DNA of 64,000 nucleotides from Pteria penguin (taxonomy: Eukaryota; Mollusca; Bivalvia; Pterioida; Pteriidae), in assembly GCA_035048485.1 (NCBI GenBank), contig CM068584.1:55801739-55865738 (forward strand), written 5' to 3'. Below, piece by piece: positions 45,567-56,751 of this stretch (the stretch's first letter is position 1; each line of letters begins with the position of its first letter). The notes beneath the pieces were generated by a model. It had not been told where the DNA came from and ran no database searches. It saw only the letters and a program-made list of their open reading frames with translations. Both the position numbers and the translations under genes were made by a program.

Positions 45567-48262
45567 CTACTTAATCTCACTAGTTGGAACACTGGCAGCA
45601 GAAGTAATGAGCGCAGTAATGTTATCTGTTAGTTCTTGGACAGATAGTTTCTCATATTTTCCTGTGGCCGTCTTTCGCGAGAAATTGAAGATTTTTGGAT
45701 GTCGGTGTTTCTGCTTCAGGACATTTTTCCTGAATTTGAGTTTGAGCATGCAAAACATCCATAAGGTCTTTCTGATTATTTATTCTCGCTATTCCCTCAG
45801 TCACTTGTTCTGGGGTTTGCCAGAGGCCATAGAAACATATTTCATTTGTAATAGTTTGCCTTTCGAATTCTTTCCCTTTCAAGCCTTTGTAATGCTTTCT
45901 CTGCTGTGCCTGTAACCTCTTTTCTTCAATTGTTTGCAGTCGTTCTTTGAATTTTTTTCCGAACTTCTCGCCCTCCTTTCCTTGACTCCTGAATAACCCT
46001 TTCTTTCTCATCATCAGGTAGGTTCCTCAGCCACTCACTAGTTTTATTGTATGCATACATCAAATATGCTTCATTCGCAAGAACAGATGCATTTGGTCGA
46101 TAAGATACTAAATGGTCTAGTTGCCCAAAAATGAATTCAGGGGATTTGTTGTGTTTCATGGCTGATGCTGTTTTCTCCCGAACAGCAGGGGATGGTTCCC
46201 AAAATTTCCCACCAGGTAGATTTTTCAGGTATCATTCTACCGAGCAATTCCTTAAGCAACAAACAGATTCTGTAGTAGGGGTACACATATCGGATCTAAT
46301 ATGTCATCGCTAGTTATGGGCTTGGACATGACCTTGTCCATTTACATCCAGTGGAGTTGAAAAAGGTGTTGCTTCTCCGCATATGAAATTGGAAGTTACG
46401 TCGGCATCCCCCGAGGCACGTTCTAAAGAAGCTGTAGAGGGTCTGGTAATTGTTGTTCATATCCAAGATATGCCCTGGAGCTTCAATCAGTCGCCATAGT
46501 GGTGCAGTAATGAAGTTGGATATCAATCCAAGGACTCTGGCCCCAGCTAGCAGCAAAGGTTCCTTTGAATCACATACAACAGCTTTAAGTAAGTCGTTGG
46601 GAGCCCCATGCACTTTGGTGAGAAAGTGGTGTATGCCTTTGTGGTGGTAACACACGGCTTGGCCAACCATAAAAATCATGTTGAAACGGTTGTGTTTAAA
46701 CATCTGAATGGAGTTTTTATCCTCCCCTTTGGATGATAAGAATGTTTTCCAAGGCAGACACACTCCGTTTCTCTCATCTTCGCCCATTGCAAATGCCTTG
46801 CTGCTTGTTCTGAGAAGACGCAACGTTCCACTCTCTGACCGGTGGTACCGTTTCAATTCCGGTTTATTTGCAGATCCAATCTCTTTTCCGTCGAGAAACT
46901 CTTTTTCATACTTCTTCATAGAGGCTTCAGACACACCAGCAATGGCTATAAGGAGATGCAAACCACAGAAAACATTGTTTAACTGTCCACACATTTCCTG
47001 TTCTTCTGGTTGCAAATTCTCAAAGTTCAGAACAACCTCTGGGAGAATTTCATTTTTGTACTGTTGTAACAATTTGTTGAAATTTTTTTCTGTACTGGCC
47101 CTATCTGACATTGTATTTGCTATATTTGCAAGTAATTAAATATGTCTGATAGGTATTGCCATACTTTCTAGTCTCGTCAGTGTATAGAGTTGTGTCTTTT
47201 GCCTTTGCTACAAACGCTGCTTACCTGTTTTTGAGCCAGAACAAGTTTCCTATCAACAAAGTTGTCAACTGTTGCACGAGAAGGCAATCTATTTGGAATT
47301 TTGCTACAAAGGGAAGCAACTTCTTTGATTACCTGCCCAACATTTCTAGTCGACACTTTTAAGTTTGTTAAATTCATGGCACATTCTACTAGTTCAGGAG
47401 AAAAGGTATTAGAATCATAATCATATACATTTAAATCTGCATTATCTTGAATAAGGTCGTGCAAGTACTCGTTTGACATGATAAGTTCATTCTGCCTTTC
47501 CTCCTAGGCAGACTTTTCAGCAGTTGCAGCTTCACATTTCTCATCTAATTGATCTACTTGCCTCTGCAGAACTTCCCTTTTGTTTTCACTGGATTTAAGT
47601 TTTGCTGTTAGGTAGTTTACTTTCCCGTTGCTTGCAATTAAGGAACTGTAATGCTTTTTTTGCTGGTTATTTTGGCTTTATTTAGCAATTTTTCATTGAT
47701 GTTAATTTTCCTTTCATAGCTTTTAACTACACTTTCAGCATTTTCAGTTTTGATTCTTTTTACTTTTTCCTCGACTACATGCATTTTCTTCTCGTTCCTC
47801 GCTAATTTTCTTTTCATTTGTTCTTTTCAGTCAACTCAATTACTTTTTTTCTTCTCTCTTCCAGCTTTTCAGTTAGTTTAAACACTGTACTAGATTCATG
47901 TGATCCAATACTATCACTTGATGTTTTCACAGATGTTGTCATAGTTGTGCTAAGTTCACAAGAACCATGAGAATCAGACTCATAAACTGGTATAATAAAG
48001 TCTTCCTTAAGAAAGTTCTCTTTTATTTGTCCCCTTTTTTTTTCTTTCGTGAAGCTATAACTCTGTGTATTTTTGACAGACATGCTTCCTTATTTATATT
48101 ACTTCGTTTTGTTATTTGGCCAATCGTTTGGACAATGTTCATATATTCCATTTGTTTTGACTTTCCAAATTTAAAAAGTTCAATAATTGCAACCATTATT
48201 AAGTTTTTCGCACGATATATTTTCCGAAAAAGCCTCCACCACATTAACACCGAGATCTTCAC
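45567..48262 (-). pseudogene. Unassigned transposase-like family, minus-strand copy
   Basis: This is the more complete copy. From the 5' end it shows a Cys-containing segment (WSCNGCELKSL, then a hydrophobic WWRLFRKIYRAKNLI) near 48330-48160; a Ser-rich and coiled-coil region (48083-47814); LVECAMNL, IPNRLPSRATV and LALAQ-like blocks (47479-47200); and TLYTDETRKYG near 47180, a probable first catalytic Asp. Next is a 265-codon frame (47111-46314) starting MSDRASTEKNFN, with NNVFCGLHLL, ESGTLRLLRT, NRFNMIF, KVHGAPNDLLKAVV, APLWRLIE and GHILDMN. Then come FIFGQLDHLVSYRPNASV and NKTSEWL (46159-46060) and a coiled-coil tail with YGLWQTPEQV. I know this block order from uncharacterised marine-invertebrate proteins and infer a DDE/D-type transposase, but cannot name its superfamily. 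Frameshifts and a probable deletion before MSDRAS break it. Confidence 0.6.
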
Positions 48263-48539
48263 AATAAACCATGTTTTTAAAAATTGTAGTAGAGATTTGA
48301 GCTCACAGCCATTACAGGACCAAATGTTACGGTCTGCGTTGATTTTGTGTTCCCGACCCCTTGGCTCTCTACCAGCTCATGAGAAAAAGCCTCCACCACA
48401 TTAACACCGAGATCTTCACAATAAACCATGTTTTTAAAAATTGTAGTAGAGATTTGAGCTCACAGCCATTACAGGACCAAATGTGACGGTCTGCGTTGAT
48501 TTTGTGTTCCCGACCCCTTGGCTCTCTACCAGCTCATGA
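48226..48539. repeat. 157-bp tandem duplication, one mismatch
   Basis: Units 48226-48382 and 48383-48539 differ at a single base (TTACGG versus TGACGG). The unit covers the Cys-containing 5' coding segment of the minus-strand transposase-like gene. Because the copies are nearly identical the duplication is very recent, or it is an assembly artefact. Confidence 0.9.
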
Positions 48540-49034
48540 TATATTAAGGTGTTTTGTATTGGTAGCAAAAGCACCTGTGATTATGGTTTGAGTAGACTTG
48601 CCTTTTTTTGGCCTTTTTCCTCCTCTTCAGGATACTTTGTGACTCTTCTATATCTGGAAGTTGACTTACTCCTTGGAGTGAAATGTTTGAAACCAAATGG
48701 TGATTGTTACAACAATTAGTGACACTAAGTATAATTAGAGCTCATTACAAAATTCAAGCAAGTTTTTGTGATTGAGTCATTTAATCGTTGTAACAGGACC
48801 ATCATGTCTTTATAGTCTGTGGGCGTTCAACCTTGTAACCGCAACAAGTAACAAATAATCTGGTAATCAATATCAATATGACACAATTACAATCACAGAA
48901 ACTTGCTCGGATTTTGAAATGGGCTCTATTTTAATCTGACTTTATATTTTGACTGTAGTACTGGTATAAGGTCCAAAATAGCATCTATGGTAGCTTAGAC
49001 ATGTTACTTATCTTAGTATGAAGTATTTACTTAC

Positions 49035-49376
49035 TGCTCTTGGGGCTTTTTTTGGGGGGTCTTGGGGGTGATGGAGGTGAGTCAGTACTGCTACTCGAGA
49101 TCTCCTCCCATACAGTCTCCTCTTCCACCTGTGGGTCAATTGTATCTTGATCACCCGTTTTCCTGAAAATTTAAGGCAAACGATGATGATTATAATGATT
49201 GGGCCATGGTGATGATTAAATGAATCTATATGTTTAATATTTCTGAAAATAGTTACAGGTCACTTATAAACAGATATCGCATATCAAAAGGTAATACCTT
49301 CGAGTCCACTTGAATATTTAATACTGCATCAATGCTGGGACTGGCACTGTAGTCTTCACTTTCAGTACTTTCCGAA
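49035..49376 (-). pseudogene. Two acidic/Pro-rich exon-like segments upstream of the transposase-like gene
   Basis: Segment 49162-49035 has an acceptor TTTTCAG and a donor GTAAGT and encodes TGDQDTIDPQVEEETVWEE, then a Ser-rich and PPSPPRPPKKSPKSS stretch. Segment 49376-49298 encodes ESTESEDYSASPSIDAV and ends in a donor GTATTA. Both look like a disordered acidic linker, and their strand and order fit the 5' part of the transposase-like gene at 45.6-48.3 kb. The exon phases do not join cleanly. The second segment is cut at 49377 by the ACAAGAGGCCC repeat. Confidence 0.4.
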
Positions 49377-51917
49377 ACAAGAGGCCCAAGTGGGCCTATA
49401 TCGCTCACCTGAGTACCTATATTATCAGTCATGCATGAAGGAAGAATTCATTTATTTTTGCATTAATGTGACTAAGTCAACACAGATGTTGAAAATATGT
49501 CAAATTTTATTTCAGGCTAGAATAAAAAAACAACACTTTTTTGCACATCCATTCAGGTGATTTTGATATTAAGCATTTCCTTTGTCTCTGCAAGAAGTCA
49601 TTCAGGGCAACAAGTTAGTCATTTTCTTTAGGTGGGGCCTTTTGTTGACTGATTTCAAGTCTGGGTCATGAACAACAATTGTTTCAAATATTGTCCAGAT
49701 CTAACTTAAAATTGCCTAATTTCATATGTTGAGTGTTGAGAAACATCTAAAAACTTATTTAGATGTGTAAAGAAATGAAAAAAAAATTTTGACCACAGCT
49801 TGATTTGAACCGCTACTCTCCATATTTCAATTACCAAGTGGTATATGTACTATTGTGAGAACTGCTTTTTAGACATGGTGGCATTATCTGTTAACCAATT
49901 TGGATGAAATTTACCAAATTGATAGAGGACTTTTAGTACTTCATGTATTCCATGTTTCATTAAAATCTTTCATGTGGTATAACAGCAGAAGTGAAAAATG
50001 TGAATGAATTGTTCCTATACACCCTCATTTGGAAGTCTTAAAAAATTCATAGAAAATACAAAAATTGAGATATTGACAAAATTCTTTCAAAGTAACAATC
50101 CTTACCATAATTATGATCACAATAGTCCATAAGAAATCATCATTATCAATTTACTAGGAAATATGACACTTTTTTCTGCATTGAATCACCAAGTCCAAAG
50201 AAATGTCGAAAAAAAATTCTAAAATTTGATTTTGGAAGGGAACCAAAATGACAATACATCTTCACTCATCCCTCTAGATCATTTCTATGCATTCTGTTTG
50301 TCTCTGTATACAGCCCGTATGAAAAAGAATATTGTTAAACGAGGGAACTCTTTGTGACCTACTCTTGACTATGGTGGCGCCACCTGTAAAGAGGTCTGGA
50401 CGAAAACAACAGAATTTGAAGAGGATCATACGTGACTTATTTCTACCAAGATTTATTAAAATCCTTCAAACAGTTTTGTAGAAAATGTTGAAAATGTGAA
50501 AAATGGCAAACCCCCCCCCCCCTTTTTTTTTTTGGAAGTCTTAAACGTAAAATTCCTAATTTCATATTTTGAGTGTTGAGAAACATCTAAAAACTTATTT
50601 AGATGTGAAAAAAAAATTTTTTTTGACCACAGCTGAATTTGAACCGCTACTCTCCATATTTCAATTACCAAGTGGTATATGTACCATTGTGAGACCTACT
50701 TTTAGACATGGTGGCATTATCTGTTAACCAATTTGGATGATCCGCACAAAAAACAAAACCTTTGAAAAGGACTATGAGTACTTGCATCCTACCCAGTTTT
50801 ATCACAATCCTTCAAGTTGTTCTGTAGATCAAGTTGAAGATATGAAAATTTGTCCCCCCCCCCCCCCTTTTCTTGGAAGTCTTAAAAAATTCATAAAAAA
50901 TTCAAAAATCGAGATATTGAAAAAATTCCTTCACACCAGCATTCCTTACGATAGAAATGATTAAATGAAACCAAATGAATGCATCAATGTTTACTAAAAG
51001 AAAATAATAACTCTTTAATGCATTAAAATAACAAAGTCCAAAATAAAAATGAAAAAACGTCAAAAATTTGATTTCGGAATGGAACCAAAAATATCAACAC
51101 TTCTTCCCATATGCCTCTATCTCATTCCTATGCAGTCGGGTTGTCGCTGTATGCACCCGATCTGAATAAGAAGTTTGTCAAAGGAGGGTACCCTCTGTGA
51201 CCTACTTTTGTCTGTGGTGGTGCCACCTGTTCATGGATCCTGACAAAGATGACCACATTTGTCGGGGACCTTGAGTATTTGATGCATGCCAAGTTTCATT
51301 GAATTCCAGCAAGTGGTTCCGAAGAAAAAGTTCAAACTGTGAAATGTTTACACCAATTATCCCACCCCCCCCCCCCCCCCCTTTTTCTTGAAAGTCTTAA
51401 AAAATTCATAAAAAATCCAAAACATAAAATATTGAAAAATTTTCTTCGCAGTAGTATTTCTTACCATCAAAATGATCAAATTAAACCAAATTAATGCATC
51501 CTGTTTACTAAAAGAAAAAAATACCTCTTTTCTGCATTAAAATTACCAAGTACAAAAAAACGTCAAAAATTTGATTTCGGAATGGAACCAAAAATAACAA
51601 CACTTCTTCACACATCCCTCTAGATCATTCCTATGCATTTGGTTTGTCTCTGTATGCCCCCGGTCTGAAGAAGAAGTTTGTCAAAGGAGGGTACCCTCTT
51701 TGACCTACTTTTGCCTGTGGTGGCGCCACCTGTTGATGAATCTGGACGAAAAACAACAACACTTGTAGGGGACCATGAGTACTACATGCTTATCAAGTTT
51801 CATCAAATTCTGTTCAGTGGTTCTGGAGAAGAAGTCGAAAATGTGAAAAGTTAACGACAGACGACGGACGGACGACCACAATAGCTCACTTGAGCCTTTG
51901 GCTCAGGTGAGCTAAAA
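49377..51917 (+). mobile_element. ACAAGAGGCCC / GCTCAGGTGAGC repeat element with internal tandem units
   Basis: The left end is ACAAGAGGCCCAAGTGGGCCT, a GGCCC hairpin, followed by CGCTCACCTGAG. The right end is a hairpin AGCTCACTTGAGCC-TTT-GGCTCAGGTGAGCT at 51883-51914, preceded by a GACGACGGACGGACGACC block. GCTCACCTGAG is thus inverted at the two ends. Between them, about three diverged units of roughly 450-600 bp share TCCCTCTAGATCATT, CTATGCAT, GTGACCTACT, GGTGGCGCCACCTG and a C-run followed by CTTGGAAGTCTTAAAAAATTC. No protein is encoded. End hairpins recall Helitron-type non-autonomous elements, but a Helitron assignment is not proven. Confidence 0.7.
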
Positions 51918-51980
51918 AGGGATTGGGAGAATTTGTCCACTACATGATAACAAACAAAAGTCAATATTAATGCACCACCA

Positions 51981-52021
51981 TGTAGACACTGGTGCCATGG
52001 TCCATGGAACCAGTGTCTACA
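51981..52021. repeat. Perfect 13-bp hairpin with CCATGG-rich loop
   Basis: TGTAGACACTGGT (51981-51993) pairs perfectly with ACCAGTGTCTACA (52009-52021) around a 15-base loop that itself contains two CCATGG palindromes. It is 64 bp right of the preceding repeat element. It could be a small foldback remnant or a chance cruciform. Confidence 0.6.
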
Positions 52022-52387
52022 CTGGCAATAAAACCAATTACAAATTCATTGTAATTATTTAGATGATATTTATAATAAGAACTATAAATATGTCAGATGC
52101 TTGGTAAACGCATCAACAACGTCCCCATTCCCCTTTTTCTTCTTCTAAGAATAGGGAGGCAAATAATTTATTCAAGAAAATTTGTAAATTATTTGCCTTC
52201 CTATTCTCAGTATAAAAATCCATCAGTTGTTTTAGCAATAACTTAGTTATATAAAAGATCTGACAGTTTTGATGGATTGCTGATCGATCTGAATATGAAC
52301 TGTAGTGCAGACTGAACAGCTGAAACTGAAAGTGCAACTCCCTCCCCTTTTTTTCATATTTGAATTGCAAATTGTAATCTTCAATTT

Positions 52388-52780
52388 TCAAAAAGCTACA
52401 AGCTGGATGTCTACAGGAGCTTTAATGTGTAAATAATCGGTCGGAATCACAATATACAGGTCACACGCGCCAATGCACACCGGCTTTTTATCGGTACAGA
52501 GGATCTTCGAGCTGAAAAAAAAATATGCGAGTTATCGTTCTTGACCTATTTTCATTCCCAGCCCATGTGCTTTCGGTCAGCAGTTTTCATAGTATTACGT
52601 TCTAATGGAAGGGATTTTAGGGTATGGGATTTAAGACAGAATGTTTTGTGTTCATAAAGTAACTGAAACTGTCCGCGTATTTGTTCGTTTTCACTTCGTA
52701 ACTGTCCACTGAAATTTTCGTTGATGGGAAAATACTTACTTTTTTCTGTTTACCGCCCCAAAGGACACCAAATACGTCAT
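52388..52780 (-). CDS. Two-exon start of a minus-strand gene
   Basis: ATG at 52780 opens MTYLVSFGAVNRK and reaches a strong donor AA|GTAAGT (exon 52780-52740). The next acceptor, a T-rich tract ending CAG at 52512-52514, opens exon 52511, and the two phases join (AA plus C). The frame then runs 41 codons with four Cys-type positions (ILCTDKKPVCIGACDLYIVI) and stops at 52388-52390, unless a donor such as GTAGAC splices before the stop. A conserved splice pair plus an open joined frame supports a real 5' end. It may belong to the transposase-like gene at 45.6-49.4 kb, separated from it by the repeat element. This link is inference. Confidence 0.4.
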
Positions 52781-53689
52781 CTTTAAGGATTCCCGTACTA
52801 AAATTAGAACAAATATTCGGATGACTCGGACGTTTTTATAGGGAAAATGACCGTAATCCAGAGGCGGGTTCCCCGGGTCAGAGTTTCCGCTCAATGTGAT
52901 TTTACGTTGACAGCGCCATCTAGCGCGATTTGGCAATGCTACTATTATCTTTGTTCAGTAACTGTGAAAGTTATGCTGTTCATCCTATCGTAGCAGAGTT
53001 CAATATTACATAAGTAACGATAAAGAAATATTTCACGCTAATTATTATTTAACAAATGAATTAATCACACCAGTCTAAAGATACAGTACAGTTAAATTTT
53101 GAAAAGAAGTCGAGTAAACTTTAGCAATAGAGTAGTCACGTGACCGCATACTATATGTACAATAGTTGAATCCACACTTACGAAGAGTAAGCGGCCCCGC
53201 GTATCGTGTCAAAGTCAAGCGCCAACGAGGCTGCTGCAATAATGTGTCCTAAATCCACAAGTTGATCAGCTAGCACAAATGGGTTTATTCGAGGAAAAAG
53301 CGTGATACACAGACAACTCGTACAAAAGACAATTCAATATAACCAATTACACAAATGGCGTTACCACCTTTTTTATCTTTAGAAACAAAAGTTTATGTCT
53401 GTTTGTTACTTGTATATAATCATGACGAATATGCTTTTAAATCAAGTTCAAAATGTCTTTGAGCTTTGTCTTTACACCGTGAATATTCTAAGAGAGAAAT
53501 GAATTATGTTAACTTATCAACCACAACAACAAATTGGCATGTCAATGAAATGAGAATACCTTCACAGGAAAGACTATCCTCAGGTATTGGGGATTATTAT
53601 GCCCCTCACACATATGAACACACATCAGTAAAGATCGTAACCACTTAGATGCACTGGTTTCTTTCGCACACGTTCCGAACGTCGGAGGC
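52781..53689. other. Probable 5' flank, no other gene
   Basis: The sequence just right of 52780 is GC-richer (CCGGGTCAGAGTTTCCGC, GGCGCTGT-type blocks) and could be promoter or 5' UTR of the minus-strand exon. The rest is AT-rich. The frame at 53466-53648 (+) has no domain. Confidence 0.35.
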
Positions 53690-54904
53690 TTAGAGTGGGA
53701 GGAATGCATATTTGTGGAGAACTAGAGCATCCCTCTGTGTCTTCATGGGTGGGTGGTCGGAAATGACGGCAGGTATGTTAGGTGGAGGAGGCAGAAGAGG
53801 AGATTGTTCGGGAGGAACTTCGGGACATTTATCTTCGCGAACTTGTGAGGAGGTGTCCTCATTCCTCGTCCGACGAGTCGTGAGCATAATGGCTTGGATC
53901 CGCAGGAAACGGTATACGATACGCATCACTTTGTCGACACAATAAGACGACTGCCGAAGCTGAGAGCCTGTGAATTTTCGGATGTTTACACCATACACCA
54001 TCTATGGCGGTCACGAGATAACGGTTACGCCTGCTGATTTATTACGGTCAGAGTATAGGTAGACGAGGTCTCCTATACGAAATTAGATGTAACTGGATGT
54101 TAACTTTGTGGGGCTTTCGAAGCCATGCTATGCGGGTGGTTTTTCCTTTCGCCTTTCATGCTGTTTTAAGATTAGGTTTTCGCGAGATGATATTCCTCTA
54201 CAATGCAAGCGAGAGAGGAGACACAAAACGGCACCCTGATCACGGCGCAAAAGTTCTTCTAATTCCTGAACACCTCTTTCAGCTACAGGTTCTTGTTTTG
54301 ATTTTTATGTCTACCCTACTTCGATCGAAATGCGATGTTTAGACAAAAGTTGGTCATTGACAAGGGCGGCAAATCCTGGTGCGGGATCAGTGCGGATAAC
54401 GGCGAACGGGCCATCGAGCGGTATCAGGCTAGAACACAACGAGAGTAAAGTATCACGGAGTGTTGTTTTTTTGCTCATCTGGAATGAGAGCACACACGGT
54501 GTATGAAGTAACACATGTACATCCTGACTGTGGCAAGTGTTTGTGTACATCTACTTCAACGAAGCTGCCTGGCCACACTGTCGTTGTCAAGTTTGGAGCA
54601 ACGCAAAAACATCAGTTTCTGCATACTGAATGACGCATAGGCCTGCGTTTGACGAGATGGGTAAGTATAGACATGATTAACTCCAATGTGGATTTCCTGT
54701 TTTGCTGGTCGAATGGCAATGTCATTGTATTTCATACATAGAATTCCCACTAGCACATCGACATCCAACTTTTCCACAGCAAGTCCTTCAAAATAAATTT
54801 TATGTTTGTCGTAAACGAAAACGGTACGTACTTCACCAACAACTTTTAGGTGTGAAGTCCCATCAGCCTGACGAACCGCTTGTTTGCCTTTACTAATCGT
54901 AACC
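53690..54904 (-). pseudogene. LTR-retrotransposon pol remnant: protease fused by deletion to integrase
   Basis: On the minus strand, 54904-54556 encodes a retropepsin-like segment (VVGEVRTVFVYD, LAVEKLDVDVLVG, MKYNDIAIRPAK). It runs into [15 protein letters not shown] sequence and then, within a few codons, into integrase ([57 protein letters not shown]) at 54550-54311. The integrase C-terminal part follows in shifted frames (NKNPVAERGVQELEELL, then GDLVYLYSDRNKS, IRKFTGSQLR) and a Pro-rich tail to 53690. The whole reverse transcriptase and RNase H region is missing, so an internal deletion joined the two. It is probably Ty3/Gypsy-like. No LTRs are seen. Confidence 0.7.
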
Positions 54905-54910
54905 CCATGA

Positions 54911-55824
54911 ATAATGAATTCCTGATCCTTAAATACCCATAATCAATAAAAATAATGTGTTAGAATGGGTAAAAATTGACATAAGCGCAAGTCCGGACAG
55001 CAGGGAATCTTGGGCTTGGTTTACAAAATATTCCGTAAATTCACGGAATTTAACATTAAATACTCGGAAATATCACGTTAACTTTAAAAAATGTTTATTA
55101 TTAAAAAATCAACAATAATAAAGCAATGTCGCAAGATTGGAATGCAGGGAATGTACATTCTTTCTCCATCGGTACAAGTGTTCACAGGTGTGAAACGGGT
55201 ACAAATCGTGTCAACCGAACACCTGTCTTTATTAATACACAGGCCATTTCCGGTTTATGGCTCGACATTCATGCAATGTGAAGATGATATATTTTAGCAT
55301 TGATGTTGTATTAAATATGAAATTAAACATAATTATGTCATTCCCGTAATCCAAGCCTATGAAATTCCCCGCTGTCCGGACTTACACTTATGTCATTTTT
55401 TCTCTTTGTACCTACAGTGAGGTGCAGTCCTAACATAACATTATGTTCACGTCGCGTTAACGTGAAGTTTGCTTTCCTCGTGCGCTCAGGACTGCTGAGC
55501 ACACGCGTCTGCGTTAACGCAGATTTCCACGTGAACTTAATTTCGAGACCCGCGTGAACGCGCTTGACTGCCGCGTTAACGCGCTTGACTGCCGCGTGAA
55601 CGTGCTTGAACAGCCACGTTTCGCTTGCTTACAACTTATAACTTGTATTAACATGTTCATATAGAAGAATTTGAAGGAAAATAGATATATTGTGTATATA
55701 AATATTAAAACATATAAGTGAAATATTTAGAATTAAATAAAACCCTTCCGAGTTAAGGTATATTTTTCAAAACATTGAACAGAGTTTCCGAACAATGAAT
55801 TTAATTAAATTCTTACTTTATGAA

Positions 55825-55863
<39 letters not shown>

Positions 55864-56751
55864 TATGAAATTAAAATCAATAAAGATAATAATAATGATG
55901 AGAACTACTATATTTATAAATAAGAAAATAGCTTTATCAAAATTAATAATAATAAATACATAAATAAGAAACAGGTGTAAATACATAAATTAGTTATAAA
56001 TGAATCAACAAATAAGAAATAGATACATAAATAAATTAATTAAAAATAAATAAATGAAATTAGAAAGTAATCATGCTAGTATAAACTGACGAAGTTTTTT
56101 TTTTCATAAATACCTTATTGCATGGTCTACGCGATAATTTCCTTTGCTATATTACATATGAAATCCTTAATGCAGGTGTCATTTTAAAATTACATTTAAT
56201 ACACGTTTTTACGGCAATATTCGCGGTAATTTAATTAGATCCATTTTATTTTCTCCGTCCGCACTGCACTGCAATAGAGATTTACAAATATAGACATGTG
56301 AACGTGCGACGGACCGAGCGCACGGCGGGAATAAATCGCGTTAACGCGAATTCCCTCCCGCGTTAACGCGGGGAGCGCAACGCATGTCCGGTCGAGCAGT
56401 CCTGGCACGTGTGCTAAAGCAGTCCTCGCGACTGCTTTTCGCGTTAACGTGAATGTTATGTTAGGACTGCAACCCATCTGTATTCTAACGCATTGTTTTG
56501 TGACGGGAAATTTGTATAAATCTTAATTTTTACTTGCATATATTGGTTGCGTTATTAAGCATCACATTTTTGCTTTTTTATGTTAAAGTTATATTTCCGA
56601 GTATTTAATGTTCAATTCCGTGAATTTACGGAATATTTCTTCCACCAAGCCCGAGATTCCCTGCTGTCCGAACCTACTATAAAGTCAAGTTTTACCTATT
56701 CTAACACATTATTTTTATTAATTGTGTATTTAAGGGTCAGAATTCATTATT
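54911..56751. mobile_element. Large inverted-repeat element interrupted by a nested MITE
   Basis: Arms of about 180 bp at 54911-55093 and 56572-56751 are inverted relative to each other and share AAATAATGTGTTAGAATRGG, TCGGGCTTGG/TTGGGCTTGG, the palindromic ATATTCCGTAAATTCACGGAAT and ATTAAATACTCGGAAAT. They are about 85 percent alike by eye. The outer border of the right arm runs into the satellite-like array at 56740. The core between the arms holds the nested element at 55423-56471 and a chance frame at 55091-55297. Confidence 0.7.
55423..56471. mobile_element. MITE with perfect 20-bp ends and repeated GCGTTAACG palindromes
   Basis: The ends are perfect inverted repeats of 20 bp (TGCAGTCCTAACATAACATT). 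The subterminal 150 bp on each side is GC-rich and packed with GCGTTAACG or GCGTGAACG boxes (for example 55456, 55511, 55579, 56338, 56359, 56440), in contrast to the AT-rich centre with an AAT microsatellite at 55825-55863. Repeated subterminal boxes are typical of transposase-binding sites. No coding region; about 1.05 kb. Confidence 0.75.

Noticed and set aside
49800..49860. Possible second tRNA-like head (minus-strand AGCGGTTCAAATC, also near 50640)
   Set aside because: Only a B-box-like match; no tRNA fold, and it lies in the internal units of the ACAAGAGGCCC element.
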